A stretch of DNA of 64,000 nucleotides from positions 62,001-126,000 of the forward strand of contig JAEZFD010000058.1 of the NCBI GenBank assembly GCA_023417655.1. The letters run 5' to 3'. Below the pieces are notes generated by a model, which was given only the letters and a program-made list of their open reading frames with translations, had not been told where the DNA came from and ran no database searches. Each line of letters begins with the position of its first letter. Within the stretch, counting starts at the first letter, position 1. The DNA comes from Planctomycetota bacterium. Its GTDB lineage: Bacteria > Planctomycetota > Planctomycetia > Planctomycetales > Planctomycetaceae. A program made the translations under genes and the position numbers. Positions 31,012 through 40,282 of this stretch are shown in pieces.

Positions 31012-31773
31012 ATGAAAATTCTTCTCGTCAATGATGACGGCATTCATGCGCCCGGATTGCGCGCCCTGCACGAAGTCCTGCAGGAACTAGGGGAAGTGGT
31101 GCTGGTGGCTCCACTCGTGGAGCAGAGCGGGGTGGGTCACCGCATCACTTATCTTCATCCGATCATGGTGAAGGAAATCTTCGAAGAAGGAGAGCACTAT
31201 GGCTGGGCTGTAGATGGCAGTCCAGCCGACTGCGTGAAGCTCGGCGTGCTTGAATTCTGCAAAGGCGAGCCAGATCTGGTCGTCAGTGGGATTAACTCCG
31301 GCGCGAACGTGGGGATTAATGTTCTCTATTCTGGAACGGTTGCCGCAGCGATTGAAGGGGCCTTCTTCGGGATCACTTCAATCGCTGTCTCGCTCTCTCA
31401 GGGGACACCGCCTGATTACACCGGAACAGCCATCAGAGCACTGCATCTCATCCGACAGTTGTTAAAGCAATCTCCTCCAAAGGGGAGCCTGTGGAATATC
31501 AACTTCCCTAACAGCTCGCCTGAAGGTCCTCGGGGAGTGAAGCTCACTTCAATGGCAGTCCGCCGTCACAGCGACACCATTGAGAAACGGGTCGATCCGC
31601 GTGGACGTCCTTACTATTGGAGCGGTCTTGATCCCCTCAAGAATCATGTTTCCGAGGATGGAACAGACATCGCCGAGATGAAGGCAGGGTATGTCACTGT
31701 GACGCCACTTCACTTTGACCTGACTGAGACCGCTCTGCTTGTGAAAATGCAGGGAACAGAATTCTCGTTATAG
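31012..31773 (+). CDS. surE: 5'/3'-nucleotidase SurE
   Basis: 253 residues. Opening ILLVNDDGIHAPGLRAL carries the metal-binding Asp pair; VEQSGVGHRIT holds the conserved Ser, and VSGINSGANVGINVLYSGTV the metal-binding Asn, followed by AAIEGAFFGITSIAVSL. SurE dephosphorylates nucleoside monophosphates and short polyphosphates in the cytosol and is linked to stationary-phase survival. It is close behind the coiled-coil protein gene (12-base gap), with no protein-L-isoaspartate methyltransferase gene beside it as is common elsewhere. Confidence 0.95.
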   Translation: MKILLVNDDGIHAPGLRALHEVLQELGEVVLVAPLVEQSGVGHRITYLHPIMVKEIFEEGEHYGWAVDGSPADCVKLGVLEFCKGEPDLVVSGINSGANVGINVLYSGTVAAAIEGAFFGITSIAVSLSQGTPPDYTGTAIRALHLIRQLLKQSPPKGSLWNINFPNSSPEGPRGVKLTSMAVRRHSDTIEKRVDPRGRPYYWSGLDPLKNHVSEDGTDIAEMKAGYVTVTPLHFDLTETALLVKMQGTEFSL

Positions 31774-32012
31774 GTGGAATCGCCGGGGCCCCCTGCAGAG
31801 GTGGTACGAGTGCGAGTTTCGGCGCACAGCAGTGCAAAGTCGAGACAAATTCACGGGGAGTCGTGCCGCCTCAGCAGTGCAGGTTACCTCAGGGATTGCA
31901 ATCGAAGTGTGATCATGGGAAACTTTTCTTCCCGCCTGAGTAGAGCGATTGAACCCTGAGCTGTGTCAGTCGCTGCTGCCAGTTTCCTGCCTCTGACAAT
32001 GGTGCCTGTACC

Positions 32013-35000
32013 ATGCCGGTTCCCCGTGCTGACCGTCACCTGAAATTCCCGGCTTCCCCTGTTCGCCAAACGCTCCTGTTCGGGGCAGTTGCTCTATTCC
32101 TCGGACTGGTTTCCGAGCCCGCGAATGCCGGGTCTGAACTGACGTTCGAACGTGACATTCGGCCGATCTTTCGTAAACACTGCCTCGATTGCCACGGCGC
32201 GACCGAAGAGATCGAAGGGAATCTTGATCTGCGACTCGTTCGCTTCGTTTCCAAAGGGGGCGATTCAGGACCGGCGCTCGTTCCAGGGGATCTCCAGAAC
32301 AGTCTGCTGCTTGAGCGGATCCGCAGCGGCGAGATGCCGCCCGGCGAAGGCAAGGTCTCACCTGATGAACTGAAAATTCTGGAAGACTGGATTCAGTCGG
32401 GAGCAAAAACCGCCCGTCCGGAACCGGAAACACTGGCCCCCGGGTTACCGATCCTTCCTGAAGAACGCGAGTGGTGGGCCTTCCGTCCGCTGACTCGCCC
32501 CGAAGTTCCTGAGACGGGGGACGAGCGCGTTCGCTCGCCGATTGATGCACTCCTTCGCAAGCAGATGCCCTCCGGCTTAGGGTTCTCCCCCGATGCGGAC
32601 CGTCGCACACTGATGCTGCGGGCCTGCTTCGATCTGACGGGTCTCCCCCCGACGACCGCCCGAATGCAGGAATTTCTCAATGATGCCCGCCCTGATGCCT
32701 ATGAGCGGCTGATCGACGAACTGCTCGCTTCCCCGCAATATGGAGAACGCTGGGGACGGCACTGGCTTGATGTCGTTGGGTATGCCGATTCCGAAGGCCG
32801 CACAACCTCCGATGCGGTGCGCAAGTGGGCCTATAAGTATCGTGATTATGTCATCAAGTCATTGAATGCCGGGAAGCCATTTGATCGATTCCTGCATGAA
32901 CAGCTCGCCGGTGATGAACTTGCTGGGCCGGTTCAGGGAGATCTGACACCGGAGCAGATTGAACTGCTCACGGCGACTGGCTTCTTGCGGATGGCTGCTG
33001 ACGGAACCGGGAGTGGTGATAACACTGAAGAGAGCCGAAACCTCGTTATCGCCGACACCATTCAGATTGTCAGTTCGTCCTTGCTGGGACTGAGTGTTGC
33101 GTGTGCACAATGTCACGACCATCGGTATGACCCGATTTCGCATACCGACTATTTCGCACTTCGAGCCGTATTTGAACCTGCGTTCGACTGGAAGAAATGG
33201 AAAACCCCCGCCCAGCGCCAGCGGTCACTTGCGACCAAACAGGACCGCGAAGAAACGGCAAAGATCGAGGCGGAAGCTCAAGTCATTGTCAAAGAACGCA
33301 AGGCCAAGCTCGATGAGTACATGGCCGCTGCATTGACGAAGGAGCTCGAAAAGTATGAGGAGCCTCTCCGCGAACAGTTGCGGGTGGCTTACCACACTCC
33401 AGAGAAGGAACGGACCGCTGAGCAGAAGGGCCTGCTGTCCAAGCACCCCAGCGTGAATCTGACTCCGGGAAACCTTTACCAGTACAATCAGGCCGCTGCG
33501 GACGATCTGAAAAAATACGACGAACGCATTGCCGAGGTTCGTGCCCGCAAACCGCAAGAAGAATTCCTGCGGATCCTGACGGAAGCTCCGGGCAGTCAGG
33601 TCCCGACGCATCTCTTCTATCGAGGGGATCATCGTCAGCCGAAACAGGCCGTCTCGCCCGCCGCTCTCTCCGTCCTCTGCTCGGAAGATCAGTTCGTTGC
33701 CTTTCCGGAAAAAGATCCGAACCTGCCAACGACCGGGCGACGCCTGGCCTTCGCGAAGTGGTTGACAAGTCCGCAGAACCCGATCACCTCACGAGTGCTG
33801 GTGAACCGGGTCTGGCTGCATCACTTCGGGCGAGCAATCGTCGATACCCCTGCCGACTTCGGTCGATTAGGAACCGCGCCGACTCATCCTGAACTCCTTG
33901 ACTGGCTGGCGACCGAGTTTCAGGCCAGCGGCTGGGATTTGAAGCAGCTGCATCGCACGATCATGTTGTCCACGGCTTACCGCCAGTCTTCCGAGCCCAA
34001 TCCGCAGTTCGCCGCAATCGATCCTGCCAATCGCAATTACTGGCGACGAGACGTCATTCGCCTGGATGCCGAGATCGTCCGTGACCGAGTTCTCGCAGCG
34101 ACGGGAAAACTGGATCTCAGTCAGTTTGGTCCTCCAATTCCTGTCGCGGAAGATAAACAGGGACAGACGGTCGTTGATCAGGGATCGACCCGACGGAGCC
34201 TGTATATTCAGCAGCGCCGCAGTCAGCCAGTCCCAATGCTGCAGGCCTTTGACGCTCCGGTCATGGCTGTGAATTGCGAAAAGCGACCGACCTCTACGGT
34301 CGCAACACAGTCCCTGATGTTGATGAACAACAGCTTCTCCATCGAGCAGGCTCAGGCTCTCGCACAGCTGCTGCTCAAGCAGACAGAGAAGCCGTTGTCA
34401 GAAGCACAACTCGCTGCACTTCCTCAGATCCTCCCCGCTCCCGGCCCTCAGTGGAAATACGGCTATGGGGGATATTCGAAGGAGTCGGGCGACCCTGTTC
34501 GATTCACCGAGTATCCTCACTTCGATGGAAAGAGTCGCGCCTGGCGTGGGGGCGCTGCTGTGCCGGATGCGAAGATCGGCTGGTCATTCCTGAATCCCAC
34601 TGGCGGACATACAGGAGTCAGTCCTGACTTCTCTCCGATTCGCCGCTGGATCGCTCCAGCTGCAGGGACGGTGAAAGTGAATGGAACGCTCAGTCACGCC
34701 AGCGCCTCGGGTGATGGAGTGCAGGGTCAACTGGTTTCGAACGATGGCAAACTGATTGCCGAATGGGTCTCTCACAACAACAAGGTGACCACGTCCGTCG
34801 CTGCGATTCCGGTTCAGGCCGGCGATGTGCTCGACTTCGTCACAAACTGCCGAGCCGACGTGAATGCTGATTCATTCGGCTGGGAGGTCTCTCTGACTCT
34901 GACGCTTCCAGGCGATTCACGGTCGGTCACCATCTCTTCGACCGAATCGTTTGGCGGACCTGATAAGACCCAGAAGGTGAATCTATCGGCACAGCAGCTT

Positions 35001-35201
35001 GCTCTGGCGTGGCAACATGCCTATTGCCGATTACCTTCCGAGGAAGAATTGAATCTGGCGGTTCGCTTTGTGAATCAGCAGATTCAGGAAATGACAATGG
35101 TTCCTAGAGAACTCCCGCAAGGAACAACAGTTCCGCTGCAGGCGCTGGCAAATCTGTGTCAGGTCCTCCTGACTTCGAATGAGTTTCTGTACGTCGAATA
35201 A
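32013..35201 (+). CDS. Planctomycete cytochrome (PSCyt1) - DUF1549 - DUF1553 protein with inserted beta domain
   Basis: 1062 residues with an N-terminal signal segment (LLFGAVALFLGLVSEPANAG). The PSCyt1 domain has a haem motif in IFRKHCLDCHGATEEIEGNL; DUF1549 runs about 165-375 (CFDLTGLPPTTARMQEFLND, YGERWGRHWLDVVGYADSEG) and contains a second CxxCH (VACAQCHDHRYDPI). DUF1553 begins near 590 (RRLAFAKWLTSPQNPITSRV, VWLHHFGRAIVDTPADFG). Between about 803 and 988 lies a beta-rich stretch (TGGHTGVSPDFSPIRRWIAP, GTVKVNGTLSHASASGDGVQ) that appears to split DUF1553, which resumes at LALAWQHAYCRLPSEEELNL. The pair with the DUF1501 gene is typical of planctomycetes; function is unproven. Confidence 0.88.
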   Translation: MPVPRADRHLKFPASPVRQTLLFGAVALFLGLVSEPANAGSELTFERDIRPIFRKHCLDCHGATEEIEGNLDLRLVRFVSKGGDSGPALVPGDLQNSLLLERIRSGEMPPGEGKVSPDELKILEDWIQSGAKTARPEPETLAPGLPILPEEREWWAFRPLTRPEVPETGDERVRSPIDALLRKQMPSGLGFSPDADRRTLMLRACFDLTGLPPTTARMQEFLNDARPDAYERLIDELLASPQYGERWGRHWLDVVGYADSEGRTTSDAVRKWAYKYRDYVIKSLNAGKPFDRFLHEQLAGDELAGPVQGDLTPEQIELLTATGFLRMAADGTGSGDNTEESRNLVIADTIQIVSSSLLGLSVACAQCHDHRYDPISHTDYFALRAVFEPAFDWKKWKTPAQRQRSLATKQDREETAKIEAEAQVIVKERKAKLDEYMAAALTKELEKYEEPLREQLRVAYHTPEKERTAEQKGLLSKHPSVNLTPGNLYQYNQAAADDLKKYDERIAEVRARKPQEEFLRILTEAPGSQVPTHLFYRGDHRQPKQAVSPAALSVLCSEDQFVAFPEKDPNLPTTGRRLAFAKWLTSPQNPITSRVLVNRVWLHHFGRAIVDTPADFGRLGTAPTHPELLDWLATEFQASGWDLKQLHRTIMLSTAYRQSSEPNPQFAAIDPANRNYWRRDVIRLDAEIVRDRVLAATGKLDLSQFGPPIPVAEDKQGQTVVDQGSTRRSLYIQQRRSQPVPMLQAFDAPVMAVNCEKRPTSTVATQSLMLMNNSFSIEQAQALAQLLLKQTEKPLSEAQLAALPQILPAPGPQWKYGYGGYSKESGDPVRFTEYPHFDGKSRAWRGGAAVPDAKIGWSFLNPTGGHTGVSPDFSPIRRWIAPAAGTVKVNGTLSHASASGDGVQGQLVSNDGKLIAEWVSHNNKVTTSVAAIPVQAGDVLDFVTNCRADVNADSFGWEVSLTLTLPGDSRSVTISSTESFGGPDKTQKVNLSAQQLALAWQHAYCRLPSEEELNLAVRFVNQQIQEMTMVPRELPQGTTVPLQALANLCQVLLTSNEFLYVE

Positions 35202-35224
35202 CCTGCGGTGGCGGGAGAGCCAGA

Positions 35225-36694
35225 ATGAATCACATGCTGACACGACGACAATTGCTGGCTGACAGCGCGATGGGAATCGGCGGAGTCGCATTGGCCTTCC
35301 TGATGCATCAGGAGAAAATCCTCGGCAATCCTTCCAAGCTGCCGAAGGATACAATGCCCGTGGACCTGCGGACCCGTCAGCCGCATTTCCCTGCGCAGGC
35401 TCGTGCCATGATTTCGCTGTTTCAGCACGGTGGTCCGTCGCATATGGATCTGATGGATCCCAAGCCGGAACTCAATCGCCTCAGCGGCACCGAATACCAA
35501 GGGGAAATCAAGTACAGCTTCGTGAATCGCGCCAGCAAAAAACTGCTGGGGAGCCCTTGGAAGTTCCAGAAGTACGGCGAATGCGGAACCGAGATCTCCG
35601 AACTGCTTCCAGCCCTCGCCGAAATCGTGGATGACGTCTGCATTATCCGATCGATGCACACCGGGGCGAACGGTCACGAAGTCTCCATTCGTTACTTCCA
35701 CGGTGGCATTCCCGGCGTGATCGGACGTCCAACATTCGGGTCATGGCTGGTGTACGGTCTGGGTTCCGAAAGTCAGAACCTCCCGGCTTACATGGTGCTG
35801 ACAGATCCAGGTGGACTCCCTGTCGACGGTGTTTCCAACTGGTCGAACGGGTTTATGCCCCCGCTGTTTCAGGGAACCGTGCTTCGCCCGAAAGAACCGC
35901 GGATTCTCGACCTCGATGCGCCGCCGCATCTGAAGGGAACCCTGCAGGAGCAGAACCTCGATCTTCTTCAGACCTTGAACCGACGTCACCTTGATCGGCA
36001 TCCCGGCGAGGCCGATCTTGAGGCCCGCATTGCGAGTTATGAACTGGCCGCGGCGATGCAGACAGCCGCGAGAGAAGCTCTCGATCTGTCGCAGGAGACC
36101 AAAGCGACTCAGGAAATGTATGGGATCGATCGCCCGGAGACTCGGGAATATGGTCAGCGCTGTCTGATTGCCCGGCGTCTGGTGGAAAGAGGTGTCCGCT
36201 TCGTGCAGCTGTTCCACAATGGTCAGCCTTGGGACCACCACACGAGCATCCATAAAGGGCTTCCCAACGTCTGCCGCAAGACCGACCAGCCCTGTGCGGC
36301 ACTCGTCAAGGATTTGAAACAACGGGGGATGCTCGATTCGACGATCGTCCACTGGGGTGGCGAGATTGGCCGACTTCCTGTGGTTGAAGACCACGGCAAG
36401 GCAGAGCAGATCGGCCGGGATCACAATGGGCAGGGTTTCAGCATCTGGCTCGCCGGAGGCGGAATCAAAGGGGGCATGACTTATGGCGCAACTGATGAAG
36501 TCGGTCATCATGCCGTCGAAAATGTCGTAACGCCCAATGATTTTCAGGCGACGTTACTGCATCAGTTCGGGCTCAAGACTGAGGATCTGACTTATCGCTA
36601 TAACGGCGTGGAGCAGCAGATCACCAACCAGCGGCCATCCAAAGTTGTCGGCGATATTCTGAAAAATCCCGTTAGGATTGCCGCGAAATCCTGA
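35225..36694 (+). CDS. DUF1501 protein (sulfatase/alkaline-phosphatase superfamily-like), Tat-type signal
   Basis: 489 residues. The twin-arginine-like leader LTRRQLLADSAMGIGGVAL suggests folded export. DUF1501 blocks: ARAMISLFQHGGPSHMDLMD, LLPALAEIVDDVCIIRSMHT, GRPTFGSWLVYGLGSESQNL, YMVLTDPGGLPVDGVSNWSN, VERGVRFVQLFHNGQPWDHH, STIVHWGGEIGRLPVVED, GRDHNGQGFSIWLAGGGIKG. Metal-binding residues resembling those of alkaline phosphatases and sulfatases (Asp/His in WDHH and GRDHN) are present. It begins 23 bases after the PSCyt1 gene and forms an operon with it. The pair probably handles a periplasmic substrate; which one is unknown. Confidence 0.9.
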   Translation: MNHMLTRRQLLADSAMGIGGVALAFLMHQEKILGNPSKLPKDTMPVDLRTRQPHFPAQARAMISLFQHGGPSHMDLMDPKPELNRLSGTEYQGEIKYSFVNRASKKLLGSPWKFQKYGECGTEISELLPALAEIVDDVCIIRSMHTGANGHEVSIRYFHGGIPGVIGRPTFGSWLVYGLGSESQNLPAYMVLTDPGGLPVDGVSNWSNGFMPPLFQGTVLRPKEPRILDLDAPPHLKGTLQEQNLDLLQTLNRRHLDRHPGEADLEARIASYELAAAMQTAAREALDLSQETKATQEMYGIDRPETREYGQRCLIARRLVERGVRFVQLFHNGQPWDHHTSIHKGLPNVCRKTDQPCAALVKDLKQRGMLDSTIVHWGGEIGRLPVVEDHGKAEQIGRDHNGQGFSIWLAGGGIKGGMTYGATDEVGHHAVENVVTPNDFQATLLHQFGLKTEDLTYRYNGVEQQITNQRPSKVVGDILKNPVRIAAKS

Positions 36695-36835
36695 TCCTCC
36701 CCCGGCAGCCCATCGGAAAAGTCTTCTGGATTCTTTCCTCAGCCAGAGATTTTTCGATACGATATGGTTCACGCCGGGTTTATTACCGCAGGAGCGAGAT
36801 TGTCTCGCTCCGCCTGGGCTGCCTCGAGTGATCGG

Positions 36836-37456
36836 ATGGGTGTGGTTACCGGAGTCGTGGCCTCTTCCGCATATCTTCGTGATCCGGACGTGCAGCTCAT
36901 GCTGCGCGTGCGTGAAGGCGATCAACTTGCGTTCACGCAGCTCGTCAGCAAATACCAGGATCGGATGATCGGGATCTTCACGAACCTGTTTCGTGACAGT
37001 GCCCTCGCAGAAGATCTGACCCAGGAAGTGTTTTTGCGGGTCTACCGCGCGCGGCACAGTTACGAGGCGACGGCCAAGTTCTCGACATGGCTGTTTCAGA
37101 TTGCCAATAACCTGGCCAGTAACTCGCGTCGCACCAAAGGTCGGAAAAAAGAAGTTCAGTTCGCCGGCACCACGTCGGGGTCACAGCCAATATCGCTGGG
37201 GGAACAGTTGCTCCCGGATAAATCGGCTCTGATGCCGACTCGACAAGCTGATACCGAAGAACTCCGTGAACGGGTGCTCGAAGCATTGGAGACATTGAAC
37301 GAACGCCAGCGGATGGCCGTTCTTCTGCATAAGTTCGAAGAGATGAGCTATGCAGAAATCGGAGAAGTAATGGAGCTGACTCCGCAGGCGGTGAAATCTC
37401 TTCTGGCTCGAGCGCGTGATCAATTACGGACAGTTCTTGAGGGATACGTCACTTAA
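36836..37456 (+). CDS. ECF-type RNA polymerase sigma factor
   Basis: 206 residues from ATG 36836 (MGVVTGVVASS); ATG 36764 would add 24 residues. Region 2: LMLRVREGDQLAFTQLVSKY, DSALAEDLTQEVFLRVYRAR, KFSTWLFQIANNLASNSRR. Region 4: LNERQRMAVLLHKFEEMSYA, EIGEVMELTPQAVKSLLARA. Region 3 is absent, as in ECF sigmas. It heads a group of three genes: an anti-sigma-like membrane protein 161 bases further on and then a Pro-rich membrane-anchored protein. Specific promoters cannot be predicted from the sequence. Confidence 0.92.
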   Translation: MGVVTGVVASSAYLRDPDVQLMLRVREGDQLAFTQLVSKYQDRMIGIFTNLFRDSALAEDLTQEVFLRVYRARHSYEATAKFSTWLFQIANNLASNSRRTKGRKKEVQFAGTTSGSQPISLGEQLLPDKSALMPTRQADTEELRERVLEALETLNERQRMAVLLHKFEEMSYAEIGEVMELTPQAVKSLLARARDQLRTVLEGYVT

Positions 37457-37617
37457 GCCCTGCAGAGCCAGGAAAAGAATCCTGTCTGCGGTGATGGGGT
37501 GAACGATACTGAAATAAGCGAAGCTGGCATCAAACGAAATGAGCAGGAGTCCCCTGGACTTCAGTGAGATCAAACAGATTAACTGATGCCACAGGCTCCG
37601 TAGTGGACCAGACTCCG

Positions 37618-38127
37618 ATGGCAAAGTTAACGCGACTAAACAGTGAAGATCGCGAGAATCTGGCCGCCTATCTCGATGGCGAGCTGGATGATGACACAAC
37701 GCGCCGCATCGAGGCTGTGCTCACCGCGAGTGAAGTTGCTCGCAATGATGTGGATCTCCTCGCTCGCACCTATGACATGCTGGATCTGCTTCCGCGTCCA
37801 AAGGCGAGCAGTGACTTCACACAGAAAACCGTTGCAACGGCCAAGCTCGAAGGTTATCGCAAACCGCTGACACAGCAGCCATGGTTCCGCAATCTACGGC
37901 AGGTCGGGATCTTTGCTGCTTATGGGGGAGCGATGCTGTTGTGCGGAGTGCTGGGATATGCCGCAACCAATCAATGGATCCCGCAGCAGGATGATCTGTT
38001 GTTGCAGCAGTTGCCGCTCATTCAGAATCTCGATGCCTATCTCGAAGCAGGGGACATTGAATTCGTCAGAGACCTCGCCGCCCAGAAGCAGCTGCTCAAT
38101 GATATTCAGCGGAGTACGTCTCGATGA
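37618..38127 (+). CDS. Anti-sigma-factor-like membrane protein without zinc-finger cysteines
   Basis: 169 residues from ATG 37618. The N-terminal helical part (ENLAAYLDGELDDDTTRRIE, LLARTYDMLDLLPRPKASSD) resembles the anti-sigma ZAS fold, but the His-x3-Cys-x2-Cys zinc ligands are missing; the only Cys is inside the membrane helix (IFAAYGGAMLLCGVLGYAA). The C-terminal part (LLLQQLPLIQNLDAYLEAGD) would be periplasmic. Position after the ECF sigma gene and before a coupled membrane protein (four-base overlap ATGA) supports an anti-sigma role by inference. Confidence 0.7.
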   Translation: MAKLTRLNSEDRENLAAYLDGELDDDTTRRIEAVLTASEVARNDVDLLARTYDMLDLLPRPKASSDFTQKTVATAKLEGYRKPLTQQPWFRNLRQVGIFAAYGGAMLLCGVLGYAATNQWIPQQDDLLLQQLPLIQNLDAYLEAGDIEFVRDLAAQKQLLNDIQRSTSR

Positions 38128-39350
38128 CTCCGCGTACGGTCAGACTGATCCTGCTCGGACTGTTCCTGCTCGCTCTGGCGGCAACTCCGTTCCTGGGGCA
38201 GGGGGGAGAACGGCATTCCGTCATGGCTCATAATGCAGCCGTGATCCGCAATCTGTCCGTCTCTCAGCGAGATCGATTGAATCAGAACTTCGAGGACTAC
38301 CAGAAGCTCACTCCCGCAGAGCGAGAGCAGGTCAATCACTTTCATACGCAGATGGAACAGGACCGCCAGATGCATGGCGGACATCTGACACACGTGTTGA
38401 ACGTGTACATGAACTGGGTGAAGACACTGAGCCCTCATCAACGGGACCAGCTGACGCGAGCAGAGAATCCGCAGGCCCGACTGGCGCTCGTTCGGGAACT
38501 CCTCTCCCGTCAGCGTGAAGAAATCGCACGACGGACGATGCCCACCTTCGGTCCCGATGGCGATCGCGGCACCGAGATGGCACCGTTTCTGGACGACAAA
38601 GTGCGAGTTGCCATTTTTCAGGAACTCGAGAAGTTGGCGGCAAATCGTCTGACAGAATCGCAGATGGAAGAGGTCACCAGCCTGCAGGGCATTCGCCGGG
38701 AACTGAAGTTGCTTCAATTGCTGAAAGATGCCGCAAAGCCGGCTCCGGCAGCATTGATCGATCAACCTCCTGTCGAATTCGCTGAAATCGCCAGCCGGTT
38801 CTCGCAGTTCACCGAGAATCAGCGTTTACGTGATTTCGTGGTGAATGACATCAGGCCACCCGGGCCGATGGGACCCCGCCGGGAGTCGAGCGAAGGCCGT
38901 CGACTGGCCATTTTGCTCATGCAGTCGATGTCAATTGAGCTGATTAAGCAGCAGCAGGCAGCCGAGCACAATGTCGATGACCAGAAGCTCCGTGAGTTCC
39001 TCGAAACACTCCCTATTGAGGAGCAGATGGAACTCCTCAGTCTGGATGCAGCTGACTTTCACGTTGATCTGAAAAAGCAGTATCTCGAAAGTCACGCCGA
39101 TCTGCCGCGGATGAGTCAGATCAGTGAGTTGTTCACAGGGCGTCCGTTCTGGCGACGCAGGTTTGGAGATGACCGCATGGGCGGCGGCCGTCCTCCGCGA
39201 CGAGGCGAGGGGCAGGGGCCAGAGCGAGGGGAAGAAATGGGGCCGGGACCCGGTCGTCCTCCGGGACCTCCCCGCGGTCCGGAAGAAGGTCCTCCACGCC
39301 AGCCGCCTCCACCGTTTGGCGCTCCCCCATTTGGCGTTCCACCCCCTTGA
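38124..39350 (+). CDS. Membrane-anchored helical protein with Pro/Gly/Arg-rich tail, in the ECF operon
   Basis: 408 residues. N-terminal signal anchor (LILLGLFLLALAATPFLGQG), then a largely helical region with LTPAEREQV-type turns (SVSQRDRLNQNFEDYQKLTP, LSPHQRDQLTRAENPQARL, LRDFVVNDIRPPGPMGP) recalling periplasmic LTxxQ-like or DUF3106-like stress proteins. The last 65 residues are low complexity: RPPRRGEGQGPERGEE, GPGRPPGPPRGPEEGPP, FGAPPFGVPPP. Translationally coupled to the anti-sigma-like gene. It may sense or report envelope state, by context only. No known family was recognised with confidence. Confidence 0.65.
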   Translation: MTPRTVRLILLGLFLLALAATPFLGQGGERHSVMAHNAAVIRNLSVSQRDRLNQNFEDYQKLTPAEREQVNHFHTQMEQDRQMHGGHLTHVLNVYMNWVKTLSPHQRDQLTRAENPQARLALVRELLSRQREEIARRTMPTFGPDGDRGTEMAPFLDDKVRVAIFQELEKLAANRLTESQMEEVTSLQGIRRELKLLQLLKDAAKPAPAALIDQPPVEFAEIASRFSQFTENQRLRDFVVNDIRPPGPMGPRRESSEGRRLAILLMQSMSIELIKQQQAAEHNVDDQKLREFLETLPIEEQMELLSLDAADFHVDLKKQYLESHADLPRMSQISELFTGRPFWRRRFGDDRMGGGRPPRRGEGQGPERGEEMGPGPGRPPGPPRGPEEGPPRQPPPPFGAPPFGVPPP

Positions 39351-39392
39351 ACGCAGTCCTGATCATTTGAAGAAGTGAGCGAAAGCGACGGC

Positions 39393-40067
39393 ATGTCGAT
39401 TTTGAGTGTCAGCGGCCTCAGCAAGGCCTATTCTTCCCCCAGCGGAAATCTGGAGATTCTGCGCGCTGTTGATCTTCAGTTTGAGCCCGGTGATTCCGTC
39501 GCGATCCTTGGGCCGTCCGGTTCAGGGAAAAGTACGCTTCTCTCAATTCTCGGATTGCTGGAATCCCCCACCGCTGGAACCGTTGAACTGGGTGGAGTGA
39601 CTCCGCATCAGCTGGCACCTGCCGAGCAGGCCAACTTTCGGGGAGAGCATGTTGGCTTTATCTTTCAGGATCACCATCTGCTGCCCCAGTGTACCGTGCT
39701 GGAGAACGTGCTGATCCCGACGATGGCTCGACCTGCCCGTTCTTCCGATGCCGTTGCCCGAGCGAGGGTGTTGCTCGAACGTGTCGGCCTGAAGGATCGC
39801 CTGCATCATCGTCCGGCCCAGTTGTCCGGGGGAGAACGACAGCGCGTCGCCGTCTGTCGGGCACTGATTAATCAGCCGGACCTGCTGTTGGCTGACGAAC
39901 CGACTGGAAATCTCGATCGTCAGACCGCCGAAACCGTTGGCTCGCTGCTGTTGGAACTCGCTCAGGAACAACAGTCGATCTTGCTCTGCGTAACGCATAG
40001 CCAGGATCTGGCCGCACGTTTTCAGCGACGACTCGCCCTGAATAATGGTCAGTTAGAGGCAGCCTGA
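39393..40067 (+). CDS. ABC transporter ATP-binding protein, LolD/MacB type
   Basis: 224 residues from ATG 39393; GTG 39375 is also in frame. Walker A ILGPSGSGKSTLLSILGLLE, Q-loop FIFQDHHLLPQCTVLENV, signature QLSGGERQRVAVCRAL, Walker B and D-loop LLLADEPTGNLDRQTAE, and H-loop LLCVTHSQDLAARF. The length and the NLDRQTAE region match the LolD/MacB/FtsE group, which extrudes lipoproteins or substrates through FtsX-like permeases. No permease gene is adjacent, so the transport partner must be encoded elsewhere. Confidence 0.88.
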   Translation: MSILSVSGLSKAYSSPSGNLEILRAVDLQFEPGDSVAILGPSGSGKSTLLSILGLLESPTAGTVELGGVTPHQLAPAEQANFRGEHVGFIFQDHHLLPQCTVLENVLIPTMARPARSSDAVARARVLLERVGLKDRLHHRPAQLSGGERQRVAVCRALINQPDLLLADEPTGNLDRQTAETVGSLLLELAQEQQSILLCVTHSQDLAARFQRRLALNNGQLEAA

Positions 40068-40099
40068 TCCGGTCGGCCGGCTGCACATCTTTCCCGGAT

Positions 40100-40129
40100 T
40101 TGACGTTTCCCGGAGAGACTCACTACACT
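40100..40129 (+). promoter_or_regulatory. Candidate promoter of rpsB
   Basis: TTGACG (40100-40105), an 18-base spacer and TACACT (40124-40129). It lies about 150 bases before the rpsB ATG, leaving a structured leader. Confidence 0.55.
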
Positions 40130-40234
40130 GCTCCCCTTTCCCCGAACGAGCGACGCAGCTTGTCGGCCTGAGAGATCTCAGGTTGCGGGGCCCGATTCCC
40201 TCGGATCTGCCGGTGAATCGCGGAAATAATAGCG

Positions 40235-40257
40235 CCGAAACCCTTATCGGGATTCGG
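40235..40257 (+). promoter_or_regulatory. Hairpin in the rpsB leader
   Basis: CCGAAACCC and GGGATTCGG (40235-40243 with 40249-40257) pair with one A-A mismatch around TTATC, 25 bases before the start codon. S2 is known to repress its own mRNA in enterobacteria; whether this hairpin is the site here is only a guess. Confidence 0.35.
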
Positions 40258-40282
40258 TTTAACGAATCAGAAAGACAGTTCA

